Below, piece after piece: positions 1 through 10,500 of a DNA stretch of 31,061 nt. This DNA comes from Oppiella nova (Eukaryota > Arthropoda > Arachnida > Sarcoptiformes > Oppiidae): contig CAJPVJ010000237.1 in assembly GCA_905397405.1 (NCBI GenBank), forward strand, positions 1-31,061, read 5' to 3'. The notes beneath the pieces were generated by a model. That model did not search any database. It was not told the DNA's origin and worked only from the letters and a program-made list of their open reading frames with translations. Position 1 is the stretch's first letter. Each line of letters begins with the position of its first letter. The translations under genes and the position numbers were made by a program.

Positions 1-800
1 TGCAATTATTGAATCACAAAACTATTAACTATTACGTGAGAAACGACTCACAAATTCTCCAATTTTTGTGTCCATTATTTTGAATTAAAGAATACTTTTA
101 ATGAATAGATGAATAACACAGACCTAACTAATACTATAACTATCCAACGTCCAATGTAATAAATACCCAGAACCAAACAACATTGCAATAAATAATAACT
201 ACAGTGCAGTATTTATTACATCAAGTTATTTTTCAATAATTAGAGACCCAATACGTGACCACAATTTATATACCTGTAGAGTATAGATATTTTAAATTAG
301 AAATAATATTTTATTTCATGGTTTTCTGTGATGAGTGGGAGACAAAAATTTAAATTTACCAAGCAATTATTGAATTAATTGTGCGAACATTTTTTCCACG
401 CTTTTAATTTGCGTTGATAAGTAAAATTGTGATTTGAATGAATAATAAAACTCTTGAACATTATATTGTCTCTAAATTTGAAAATTCTTTGCCAACAAAC
501 AATTCTTACGACTCGTTGGCTATCAATTGGAGTCAATATTTGGCAATTTCGAGATAATCCTGTAATACGAGCTGTTGATGATATGTTTGTTGGTGGCCCG
601 GCTCACACTCGTATACTTTACAATACGGGTATTAGAGATCAATTACAGGTATTGTAGTATCGCCTCAACGGCTGTCCTTGAGTTTCGCAGCAAATTCTTT
701 ATGATCGTCGCTTACCACTCAATATATGGCAGCGCCGGTATGTAATCAAATGTAGTGAAGCTGTCAAATGTGATGTACAAGTCCTCAACCCTTGCACTTA
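1..800. repeat. Left arm of a diverged inverted duplication
   Basis: Positions 1-127 are almost exactly the reverse complement of 14831-14957. Further inside, 238-268 matches 14681-14711 inverted, and about 590-800 matches about 14300-14527 inverted (shared landmarks TGGTGGCCCGGC and CCGGTATGTAATCAAATG). Order is conserved, so these are pieces of one duplicated segment with indels; the left arm has about 170 bp extra between 268 and 591. The arm touches the window edge and probably continues beyond it. Confidence 0.85.
500..800 (+). pseudogene. Frame-broken remnant, possibly of an S9B dipeptidyl-peptidase-like gene
   Basis: One frame reads YDSLAINWSQYLA; after a one-base shift the next frame continues DNPVIRAVDDMFVGGPAH and ends near ILYNTGIRDQLQ. 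The pattern NW..YLA, then D....GG, then ..G..DQ resembles the segment before the catalytic serine in dipeptidyl peptidase 4-like proteins. That family has a DGRGSGG-type motif here, and it is degraded in this copy. Stops and shifts show it is not functional. The family assignment is an inference from a short pattern; the repeat itself is certain. Confidence 0.3.
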
Positions 801-1020
801 GAAATACATGTCTAATGCGTTTTTCATTGGCTTTAATGACAAACATTTTGCAAATAATAGATAGCATTGAATTCAATACTCTATTGTCTGTCTCGTTGTG
901 CAGTATTTGTAATCAACATAAAGTGAAATAAAAGCGAAATTTTTATGCGATTCTCTACTTTTAATATAATATATAAATTGTCTTTTGTTTGTTAGGGTAG
1001 GAGTAGTTTATTGATAGTCT

Positions 1021-1195
1021 AGTTGTCATTAAAAGAGTTTCGCTTTGAGCCAAATTAGATCAGTCCTGATGCCAGACACGAGAGCACAGGTATTATAGAT
1101 GTTAGATATGGTATTTATATGGCCCACGAATGTTAAGAAACTTTCCGTTTGAGTGAACACTTTTATGGATAACTTGGAGCGACCGGTGCTCGCGT
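1021..1195 (-). repeat. Coding-like block of the inverted duplication, left copy
   Basis: Reverse complement of 11968-12140 with the frame kept for about 50 codons. On the minus strand it reads through SIKVFTQTESFLTFV, then NTCALVSGIRT and IWLKA. The other copy reads SIKVFTETESFLTFV, NTCALVSGIRT and IWLKA. Part of an open frame at 1029-1250. The protein family was not recognised. It could be a decayed exon of an unknown gene. Confidence 0.6.
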
Positions 1196-3778
1196 CGACT
1201 GCTCTTATGTAAGGCTGAGGTAGCGTTTTGGGAGCGCATGGATGCCACACAACAGTCTACTATAGGGCACTCAATCTTTATCTTGAAGTTGTAGTCGCGA
1301 TAAAATGTTGTAAAACTTACTTTTACTCATTCTGTAGTATTTTAGTTTTCAAATGTTTACTAAAATTTGATTGAATTTTCGTTAAACTATGCACATGTAT
1401 GGGAAGTTCCCATTGGGAGTTAGAGTATTTTATACATTGAGACTTATAAGTTATAACAGACAATATTTTTCAATTAGACGTATCGAGGCGAACAAAATGT
1501 GTTTGATGAGATTTTTTACAAAAAATTTGGACTCAATAACCAATGAATAGGAATATTAGCTAATATTACAAACGGCACAATAGACTACAAAACAACTCCT
1601 GGTGAGTTTATGCATTAGCCGTTTGCTATTGAAACTGACAATAAGTACAAAACTATAGGACATGGAGTTAAAGAGGATATGGGATGCAAACAATTTAAGA
1701 GATCACAGTTTGAAATTCATAGGTTTTTAATCAAATAAATAAAATATTATATAATTTCTGCCTTAAATACATATTATAAACGCATCATTGGTTGGTATTC
1801 AACCTATCGATGGATTCAAATTGAACTAAGCTTTGGGTGCTTTTGGGAAATACTGATAGACGGACACAATAAGCAATGAATTGTTAAGATGTAGTTATGT
1901 ATACTTCGGTGGTCTTACCTAAATGGGAAGGAAATGGTATTTAAACTCAAATTAGAGATGTTGTGAACGCATCGAAAGCTAACATTAATAGATATTTATT
2001 AAAAACATTTATAACTGAATAATAATTATTGGATCGGATGCCGACCCAAATCAATCATAACCGCAAATAATAGCATTGATTGGCATTGTTTTGAACTATA
2101 AGTTTTACGATTTTTAAGACACTTGACCTCAATTTCATATTATATAATGTATTTTCTATTTGAACAAAATAATATTTATTATATATTTAAATAATATAAA
2201 TTTACAATGTAGCTAATTTTTTAATTAATGTTAAAATTGTTTATATTTTGTTAATGACTACACATTTCTTTAATAACTCCGATTCTATAAAATAAAGTTT
2301 GATGTTTATATGGTTTGACAAATGAGTTTAAAGGTATAAACAAATTAATATTGTTTGCTGTGAAGTGCTGTGAATATGTCACTAAAAAGAGTCGTCAAAA
2401 TAACTCAAAGTCTCTCCATATGAAGGTATGGCCAGAAAAAGTGTGCAATTCTTTAAAAATTTAAATTTTTAATATAAAGATAAGACATAGTGTGGGGTAT
2501 CCTCACGTCCTCTAGACATAGGCTCCATATGAGGTTAAAAAGTTGACCATTTATTCAGTGCAGTAGAAGTACAGTATATTTGGCTAATAATTCACTTTCT
2601 AACACTTTTTAACAATCTTTCATATCATGCAGAGAACAGTCGTATATAATTGTGATCTTTATCCTGATATATTTTAAATAGCTTACTTATAGCTAATAGT
2701 TATAGGAATGTAGTACTTGTACCGGTAATTTTATTTTAAAATATAAATTGATTGGAGCGATTAAAATTCATTCAAATATTATTTAATCACGAAACAAAAC
2801 TTATAATGTTAATTAAAAATTTAAATTACTATTTTGTTCGTATTATAACTTTAAAATCATTGTATTGTGTGTTGTATTGGTGGCAGTGGTGTGACTCCAA
2901 GTCTTGTAGTGTTTTAAGATCCAGTCGTCGATATGTTGTTTGGAAGAGAAAAACAATTTGACGTCAAGTGAACTGATAAAGCGATTTATGAATGATGTCT
3001 GCAATGCCTTCAACCCTTTCCCTCCGTTTCCTCGCAAACACCGCTTACGGCGTCTTCACAGCTAAACAGGAGTACTAATAATCCATCATTTAGTCAATTG
3101 TTTTATTTTAACACAACATAGAAAGTAATTACTTCTGATATAAAAGAAACCAAATTTCGAGAACAATTGAAAAAAAACTCAAGGTTTTTAAGATAGTTTG
3201 TGAAATGTTCAAAACATTTACTTTCGTTTTAATTGAAAGTAGTGCTATGTTTTGTGTTTTTAATATAATATTATAAATAATAATTTATATATAACTAATA
3301 TTTACTATAAATAATATTTAACATAAATAGTAATTATGTAATTGAAATTTGTTTTGAAAGTATACAAGAATTAAGGAAAAGTTTTATTCGCTTCGGTAAT
3401 AAATATTAGTATCACAGAAATCGATGTAAATAAGTTGACTACCGGTATAGGACTGGTTAAGTTTAGGGTTGAGATCATCCCTTTTCACTCATCACTGGTT
3501 TCACTTTAAGCAAAACTAATAAATAAGTCATAAAACTTACGGTACATTTAAAATAAATAAAATTATAGACGAAAATAAAGTAATTATTCGGAAACGAGAA
3601 TAAGCATTGAATGGCTAATACCGTAAGTTATATACACATTACTATTGTTATACACCGTATATTTGTTTTGCGTAGCACTGGACTTGTATGAATTGAATTG
3701 AGAGCAACTAATTTGTGAATAATTTTCTTGTAAGCCAGTGATGGTCTACCCTTTCATTTGTCTGACCAAAAGAGCCAT
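1196..3778. other. Non-coding stretch, nothing recognised
   Basis: AT-rich sequence with only short chance frames. The frames around 2752-3037 on both strands have no recognisable motif, no repeat partner in the window and no convincing splice context. Confidence 0.5.
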
Positions 3779-4021
3779 TTATAGGCATCGCGTCTCTAAT
3801 GTAATGACAAACAGACTTCTCGTGTGCACTGTAAGCCCAACTAAAAGCCATATGAATGAGATTCCGGTAATTTTGATCGTAAGCTCTTTTACGGTATTAG
3901 TTATGTGTTGTTGTAGTAGGAGTTCACCAGAAGAGTGAAGGCCACCAACATTGATATCACTGGCGATGATTGCCATTATATGGCCATCGGTTGCCATTGC
4001 GATGCCATAAGTGCTGTGCAA
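3779..4021 (-). pseudogene. Possible third fragment of the peptidase-like sequence
   Basis: This minus-strand frame reads TYGIAMATDGHIMAIIASDI then NVGG. It shares GTTGGTGGCC with both inverted-arm remnants at the equivalent place, and a TTGCACAGCACTTA resembles TTGCATAGCACTTA of the right arm. Its remaining 40 codons resemble nothing I know. Could be a diverged exon copy or chance similarity. Confidence 0.2.
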
Positions 4022-4029
4022 AACACTGC

Positions 4030-6371
4030 GCTCGCGAATAATTATCCCGGCACAAATGAAAGTTAAGGCGCTTTTACATGAGTTATATCTAACTTAATAA
4101 TCAAAGTTAACTCAACCGCCCGTACAGCCAATTATGTATCAGTTGCTCATCCAATCAGTAGCTTATGACTTACAACTGACTATTAAATTGAATACAATTA
4201 CCGAATGCAAGCAATTGTTTGCATATTCAGTGCCTTTTTAGCAAAGATTTAGTGCAAACGAACCAATCGTACGGAATATACACACAATTCCTAACAATTC
4301 TGTAGATTATGGTCTCATCTGAACGCATATACATCTTAAGACCGAAACCAATCGCTGGTCATTGAACTTAAACTCACTTTAAATGCAATTTTTGATGATT
4401 TTTGCACAAAAATAATTTAAAAATATGTAATACTCCGCTTTTTTGACGAGTTTTGTCTAATAAACTTTTTGACACCTCTTGGCACTTCCAATTTTGCAAT
4501 TATGTAAGCCTTATATATAAAGTAGAAAGTGCTGTCAAAATAATTTATTTTTTGCTCAAAAACATTTTGAAATCTTTTTACACTTGGCCTGCGAATCGAG
4601 TTTTAAGTTTAGTACCGCTTATGAAAAACAAGTCGTTTATTCAATTAGTCACTTATAATGCAATTTTGTTCATTAAAATAATTTTTTAATTGCTATTTAG
4701 AATAATTCATTGAACTTCAACAACGATAATATTCATGACTACTGTATATGATCCTGGTTAATGCATAATATAGAGGCAGCTCCATAATAATCATAAACAT
4801 TAACAATATTTTAGTACTTTGAGGCCTAACTCGAGAAACATTATCTGAATATTAGACTTAACTAACAATTTATCCAAAAGTATATCATTTTTGCAAATAT
4901 GAAACTTTTGCGGTTCTATTGCCGGTTTGCACGACTACTGTCCCTCTAATACTGTTTCCTTATATATAATAATTTCTTATAATTCGAGAATTTTTAGAAA
5001 AAAGTCTTAAACTTATTATTATTATTGCTTATGATTATCACAACCTTTAAGAGAAACAAAACTGATTATTGAGTAATGGCTGGAATTGAGTGAAAAAATT
5101 GAATTTAAGAATACGTTAAGAGTGTTGAGTCTTAATGAGGAGTTGATTGCAGTGTTATATATGGGTGTGAAGTGAGGGCTGGTGTGTGAGAGAGTCTATC
5201 AAATTATTTGGTAGCCGTTGTCTGTGCCGCCAATAACCCGAATCCATGCGATTGTTTGCAGTCATTAGAGTCGTCAACATATTGTTATGTTATGTTACGA
5301 ACCGCTATTGCATTGAAAGCGCAAAAATCCCATTGAAATACATATTCCGTGACTGAGTGGTCGACTCGAGCCATGCAAGTGATGGTGATATGGCTCCGGG
5401 CCTTTCGTGGAAAGGTATGAATATTTCTGGCAAATCGTTTTGAATGGCTCTCGCACTTCAAGTCCCGCTTCCTTAACAATTACCGTCCGTTCCCTTTGAC
5501 AACAATTTTTTTGCTCTCAAATATTTTTGTTGTCTTAACTAAAGAGTTGTAAAACTAGGAGTGTCCGCACCAACACCAACAACCGTACAAATAATTATGA
5601 GCTTTCATATCAACTGTGATTGAAAACGCTAATTGTGTACAGGCGCTGGCAGTGATAACAGTCCCTTCACACAAAAAACATATCTAAAAACATCCCGATC
5701 CCTATGAATCTGGTATTTGTTCAGTCCGTTTGAGAAGTTGTTATATTCTGCACAACAAGTGATGACAAGTGATTAAAAGTATTTGTAAACTATTTTTGAT
5801 ATGTAATGCAAATCACAGAACTTATTATAAGCGAAGGAAATCCTATAATAACAGCGTTTCATACGTGAGAAGGGCTTTGAAGTATTCATTTGATTGACTT
5901 CAATGTGAAGTGAATTATGATTATATGATTAGCCTTTCACTCTCGAAACCCGGTCTCTCGTCTCCAGACTTTCCTCTAGTAATCAATCTTTAGATAAACA
6001 CTGTTTCTAATGATGACATCAACGCTAATGAATGATGACTTGTTTTGGGTAATGAATTCATTGCAACGAATATTTCATTCATTTATCTTAATTCCCTCTA
6101 AAACTCAATGTAATTGTTTTGATTCATTGAACTCTAATTCGTTGTACTCATCGCTAATGAAGACTCAACACAAGACACAAGACTTTTATCGCTTTTTCCA
6201 AGTTAAACTCAAATACGATTACATCTCAGAAATTATCAGTTTTAGGGAATCGTTTAGAAAAAGTTTTGGCCAAACCTTAGACTCGGGAAAGCAATTGATT
6301 TAAGCGCTGATTAACTATATTTAGACGAATGTAATGGAATAGTCTTGTTATAGCCGTAAAGATAATAATTA

Positions 6372-6375
<4 letters not shown>
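4030..6375. other. Non-coding stretch, nothing recognised
   Basis: No gene family, repeat or RNA could be identified. The part from about 5210 to 5500 is less AT-rich than its surroundings and could be regulatory or part of an unrecognised exon; the frame at 5285-5479 has no motif. Confidence 0.5.

Positions 6376-6412
<37 letters not shown>
6376..6412. repeat. (GA)n microsatellite
   Basis: A perfect GA dinucleotide tract of 37 bp. Part of a dense set of GA/CT tracts in the window. Confidence 0.98.
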
Positions 6413-6414
<2 letters not shown>

Positions 6415-7020
6415 GGCCGGTTGCCAGCGCCGGCATCCCTTACCCCCGGTATCTACGATCACTTTATATGTAGAACTAAGGCGTGATTGTAGTTTACAGT
6501 AGTTTGAAAGGTAGTCAAAATCAGTTCACTTTTACTTTTTGCCTCACTTTCGCTATCGAGTGCTACTCTACTATTGGAGTCATGTTAACATAACTTAACT
6601 CTGAATGCCATTGAATTTACGGTAAAGATAGCATCCATTGGCCGGTAATGTATCGATAATTACACAAAATTATTAGATAGAAATATTCACTTCATATTAC
6701 AACTCAAATGTCTATAAAAAACAACATTTTTTGGAGTTGTATTTTTTGAGACTATTTTAAACAATAGTAAAAAACACATAAAAATTCTCTAAATCTCTCA
6801 ATTGGCGAATAATTTCCAACAAATATAAAACCAAATGATTAGTACTGAAGAAGACATAGACAGCACATAACCCAAGACAAGGTCACCGATAAAATGCATT
6901 TGCAGTCATAGCCAACAACCGATTCGGTTATTACAAAAGAGAGTGATTATTGGAAATAGGATTGCAATGGGAAAGGGAGCCATCAGTTATTGCCATAACT
7001 CTATAGCGATGTTGTAGTCC

Positions 7021-7024
7021 AGAG

Positions 7025-7059
<35 letters not shown>
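7021..7059. repeat. (GA)n microsatellite, interrupted
   Basis: A GA tract of 39 bp with an AGGAG at its left end and one GAAAG interruption. It lies about 1.1 kb beyond the 3' end of the Atonal-family coding region. Confidence 0.97.
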
Positions 7060-7748
7060 TCGTCAGTACTTTACAGGTATTGTGGCATCAATTGAGTGAA
7101 TGAATGTTCAATCAGTGAATAAACCGGAGCTCTCGTAGTATTTGGCCATAAAATACATGGAAAGTAATGCATTCCTTGTCTAACAATTGTGGCAAACAAT
7201 GAATAAATCTATCAACATATGAGTCCTAAAGAGCACACATTTCTCTCCTCTTATTATTTCTCCTCATTTTAACCAAAAAACTCAATGAAAAGCTATTATT
7301 TCGGCGCTAATGCCATAGAATAGGCACACATTTTGTGTGAGTTTTTTCTTCTCTCGTCTAAAAGAAAATTTGTTTTCAACTTATTTTTTCGGCCAAAGTT
7401 TTCTTAAAATGTGATTCAATTTGAGTCTATTTCAGACAAAACGTGATTTTTTCTTGTGTTAGACTTTATATTTGTCTCTGACTTAATATAAACAATTTCT
7501 ATCAAATTAAGAGTTTTAAGTTTCATATATAAAGAACTCAATTCATGCTACATATAAAAGCCAAGATTCTTTGTATTCAAAAATTATATTTATATTAAAA
7601 ACATGAATAACACTATTCAAAGTCAATAAAATATGGATTTCTATTATAAACTACAGCATAATTTTTAATAAATTTTACTTTTTGTTAGTACTTTTCGGAG
7701 CAAACGTTAAATAAATAATATTTTCCATTAAATACGATAACAATTAAA

Positions 7749-8147
7749 ATTTTATTTAAATTTATTGTAAATTACAAAATATAATTTATTACAGTAGACA
7801 TATTACATAGAAATATAATTTATTGCATTGATATTAAAAATATCCGTTATCATATATAGTAATAATTGTATTGTATATTAGACGAATAAAATAATAGAAA
7901 AATATATCATTTTATTGTTTTTCAACATTTTTAAAATCTTATTAATATTTCCAATTGAGTATATAATAAGGTATTGAATGTCGTATAGAGACATTTTGTA
8001 TAAATATAAATTAATTGATGTATAATTATAATTAAAAATAACTTTATAATTAAAAGATGAATGATTATAATTTACAAAATGATAAATTCTATACAATAAA
8101 TATACATACTTATCTATACATTAAATTATATATAAATGATTATTAAA
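7749..8147 (-). terminator. Probable 3' UTR and polyadenylation region of the Atonal-family gene
   Basis: The 400 bp after the TGA stop are extremely AT-rich and hold several TTTATT hexamers on the plus strand (about 7749, 7784, 7814 and 7911), that is AATAAA on the coding strand. Any of these could direct cleavage and polyadenylation. The sequence does not say which is used. Confidence 0.4.
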
Positions 8148-8750
8148 TCATGAGTCCATTGATTGCCCGCTAAGAAGCTCATTGAGTGCCATAATGTAGT
8201 GCTGAGCCATTTGTAAGGTTTCATATTTGGATAGTTTGGAGTCACCGCCGATTCCTGGGACCACTTCTCGGAGTTTATCGAAAGCAATGTTCAGTGAATG
8301 CATTCGTTTCCGTTCCCTCGCATTGGCCGCCAATCGTCTCTTTTTAACGACAACCGGAGCGCCCGATCCACTCGTTTTCGGCTCTTTCGACGAACTCTTT
8401 GGGTTCCGTTTCTTACGGTTCTTCTTCGCCACGACCTCAGAGTCTGTTTGTTGGCTTTGAGTGGAGTCGGTGTCAGCCGTGGCAGACAAAAGCATCTTCA
8501 CATCCGATGTGAACGAGTTGTTTGTATTGAGAAACTTGTGATGAATTGAGTCAAACGAGTCATTGGATGGCGAGCCGCACGAGTAGTCGTCGACGGAGGC
8601 GATGGAGTAGGAGTTGGCCGGCGAGACACTGGTGCCCAACGAGTCCACGTCGAAGTGGTTGGAGTCCAGGCTCTCAATACTTTTGATGTTTTCTTCTTCC
8701 ATAACAAAACAAAACGAATTATTCGCATAAAAAATACTGTTTTCATTCAT
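8148..8750 (-). CDS. Atonal-family bHLH transcription factor (single exon, 200 aa)
   Basis: Proneural-type bHLH protein of the Atonal/Amos/ATOH1/ATOH7 group. Such proteins heterodimerise with an E-protein (Daughterless/E12 type), bind E-box DNA in the nucleus and commit cells to sensory-neuron fate. What is visible: an acidic Ser/Asp-rich N-terminus (residues 20-105), a basic stretch [10 protein letters not shown] (109-118) that could be a nuclear localisation signal, then the bHLH at 138-194 with basic region [13 protein letters not shown], helix 1 and loop [20 protein letters not shown], and helix 2 [12 protein letters not shown]. The domain sits at the extreme C-terminus, as in Drosophila Atonal and Amos. 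The first ATG (8750) has G at -3, and an in-frame TGA lies about 14 codons upstream. Met17 has G at -3 and G at +4 and could be used instead. Intronless coding, usual for this group. The gene is clearly GC-richer than its surroundings. Family assignment is firm; the exact orthologue (ato, amos, cato) is not decided. Confidence 0.95.
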   Translation of the reverse strand: MNENSIFYANNSFCFVMEEENIKSIESLDSNHFDVDSLGTSVSPANSYSIASVDDYSCGSPSNDSFDSIHHKFLNTNNSFTSDVKMLLSATADTDSTQSQQTDSEVVAKKNRKKRNPKSSSKEPKTSGSGAPVVVKKRRLAANARERKRMHSLNIAFDKLREVVPGIGGDSKLSKYETLQMAQHYIMALNELLSGQSMDS

Positions 8751-8808
8751 TTCCGATGAAAATGCGAGCGGTTCTGGAGTTCACAAACAAAATTACGGAT
8801 AATTCAAT

Positions 8809-8823
8809 TCAATTACAGAACAT
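8809..8823 (-). promoter_or_regulatory. Four-codon upstream ORF in the Atonal-gene leader
   Basis: Within the predicted 5' leader, ATG TTC TGT AAT TGA forms a minimal upstream ORF (Met-Phe-Cys-Asn-stop) ending 58 nt before the main ATG. Short upstream ORFs commonly lower translation of the main frame. Whether this one is transcribed depends on the start site predicted from the TATA box. Confidence 0.4.
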
Positions 8824-8838
8824 AGGAGTCAACAATTC

Positions 8839-8855
8839 AGTAGTAGTAGTAGTAC
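8839..8855. repeat. Short (AGT)n triplet repeat in the leader
   Basis: About five and a half copies of AGT/GTA lie in the predicted 5' untranslated leader of the Atonal-family gene. Such a tract may vary in length between individuals. Confidence 0.7.
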
Positions 8856-8945
8856 TGGCGCTGGGATGTGTGAGCGAGAGGCACAGGTAGTAGATATTGC
8901 AGCACTTGTTGTAGCAGTTGTGTGAACTGGACCTTAGAGACTCAC

Positions 8946-8953
8946 CTTTTATA
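8946..8953 (-). promoter_or_regulatory. TATA box of the Atonal-family gene
   Basis: On the minus strand the sequence reads CATATAAAAGGTGAG, a near-perfect TATAAAAG box about 200 bp upstream of the start codon. An initiator-like TCACAC has its A at about 8923, 30 nt downstream of the first T of the box, which is the expected spacing for a transcription start. The predicted leader is then about 170 nt. The start site is inferred from spacing only. Confidence 0.6.
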
Positions 8954-9030
8954 TGGGACCAGAGCTCCACCATCGCAGACACAGCGCAGAGCCTTCTCAT
9001 CATTATCTTGTCAGATAACAAGGCGGAGAT

Positions 9031-9065
9031 CCCGTCCCCATCCCTTCCCCATCCCGTCCCCATCC
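9031..9065. repeat. GC-rich 12-bp minisatellite upstream of the Atonal-family gene
   Basis: About three copies of a C-rich 12-mer with consensus CCCGTCCCCATC (middle copy CCCTTCCCCATC) lie 80-120 bp upstream of the TATA box. One strand is almost purely C and T plus a few A, in sharp contrast to the AT-rich surroundings. It could bind Sp/KLF-type zinc-finger proteins or be a neutral minisatellite. Confidence 0.7.
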
Positions 9066-9879
9066 ACGCGCTTTAGCCCGAAGGCAACGAAAGGTTCTCC
9101 AAATTCAGCCGATTCTTGATTTGGCGTTTGTATGAGATCTCACTCACTATTGTCCCCAATATTCCTATTATTTCTATACTCTATTAGATTTTGGACATCA
9201 ATTCAATGTTCACTTTCAATGTTCACGCTATTTGTGACACTTCATTTCATTAATAGTGTGTCCTGGTCATTTCTAATTATGTGCTGCTTTTAATCAATTA
9301 TTCAAATTATGCATATATTATATTTGGCTATAATATAGTTGGTTTTAATTTTTAACTATTAAAATAAAATTGTTTTTGTTGTTTGTCGCAAAGATTAAAC
9401 ATTTTAATTAAGATTTCAAATATGAATTATTTTTTTGTTTAAATAAGAATATCAAAATTATTATTTATGGGTCACATAAATCACCAGAAAACCCTTTACT
9501 TTAAAACTTAAGGACTTGCAATGATTTAGGTCTCAATATTTCTACCAAAAAATGAATTAATATTCAACTCAAAAGACAATTATGTTTTTGGGCAAAAATC
9601 GATTTTTCAAAAGTATTTTTTAAATTGAAAATTTAATGAAGTTTTGTGTTTCGAGACAAACAAAACAACAATCGTTTGCAGTGTTATTAGTGTTAGACAA
9701 CAGTGGAGAGAGTTATGAATCATAAAAGTGAGAGTAAAGAAGTGCTCAAAATTCAAGCAATCGATGGAATTTGACTACAATTAGCTAAACGGGAGGAATA
9801 TTCATACCATTCAGACCATACAAATGACTTAATAAATATTCATTATATTCTGCTACTTCTCAAAGCAAACCTTTTTTCA

Positions 9880-9882
<3 letters not shown>

Positions 9883-9911
<29 letters not shown>
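9883..9911. repeat. (CT)n microsatellite
   Basis: A perfect CT tract of about 29 bp, roughly 0.95 kb upstream of the Atonal-family promoter. Confidence 0.97.
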
Positions 9912-9913
<2 letters not shown>

Positions 9914-10261
9914 AATGAGTTTGTTGTACTTCAATATTGAATGTCCACTTGGGATGGGATGGAAATGCGGTCTGAGGTCTAGTATACTATGTATAGTAAT
10001 ATATGAAACGGTCATAAATAGTGATTTTGATGAATGGCTGCGGAATAGCACAAAGCTTACAACATATAAGAAAGGATCTGAACTATACTTTCGATACACT
10101 GTTGGGCCAAAGCGTTTGGGAACAGGCTATCAGTCTTTGGAGACTCAAAAAAATCTCTTCCGCTAGAAGTGTACGAAAGAGTCCGCAGAAAAAAAGAGAG
10201 AAAACAATTTGCAATGTTTTTCGAAGTTTTCTATTGTTCACCAAAAACTAAGACCCATTCA

Positions 10262-10500
10262 TAAGCATATCATAAGTTATTATAAGGGGAACACCAGAGC
10301 ACCGGCCGAACCGCGCAGCGAATACACATTTGTCAGAAATTGGCTCAAAAATCGTATTGACATCCATTGAGCCAATTAAGTGGACAATAGAAACGCCGCA
10401 ACCATTTCAGACTATATTCCGCTCGCACTGCAGACCTACTGTACCTACCGGTGCTCCATAATGTGAGCACAAGGTCAGCCGCAAAATCACTTTTATTTTC
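10262..10500. promoter_or_regulatory. GC-richer intergenic block with an 11-bp inverted repeat
   Basis: This block is markedly richer in G and C than its flanks. It holds a perfect inverted repeat AATTGGCTCAA (10338-10348) and TTGAGCCAATT (10367-10377) with an 18-nt loop, and an outer pair GAGCACCGG (10297-10305) and CCGGTGCTC (10448-10456). It lies about 1.3 kb upstream of the Atonal-family promoter, so an enhancer is possible, but no specific factor site is claimed. Confidence 0.35.

Noticed and set aside
2843-3037. A 64-codon minus-strand frame as an exon
   Set aside because: No family match, and no upstream exon or repeat partner could be found.
8227-8549. Plus-strand open frames and a second minus-strand frame across the Atonal-family gene
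   Set aside because: They are antisense or out-of-frame shadows of the GC-rich bHLH coding region, with no motif of their own.
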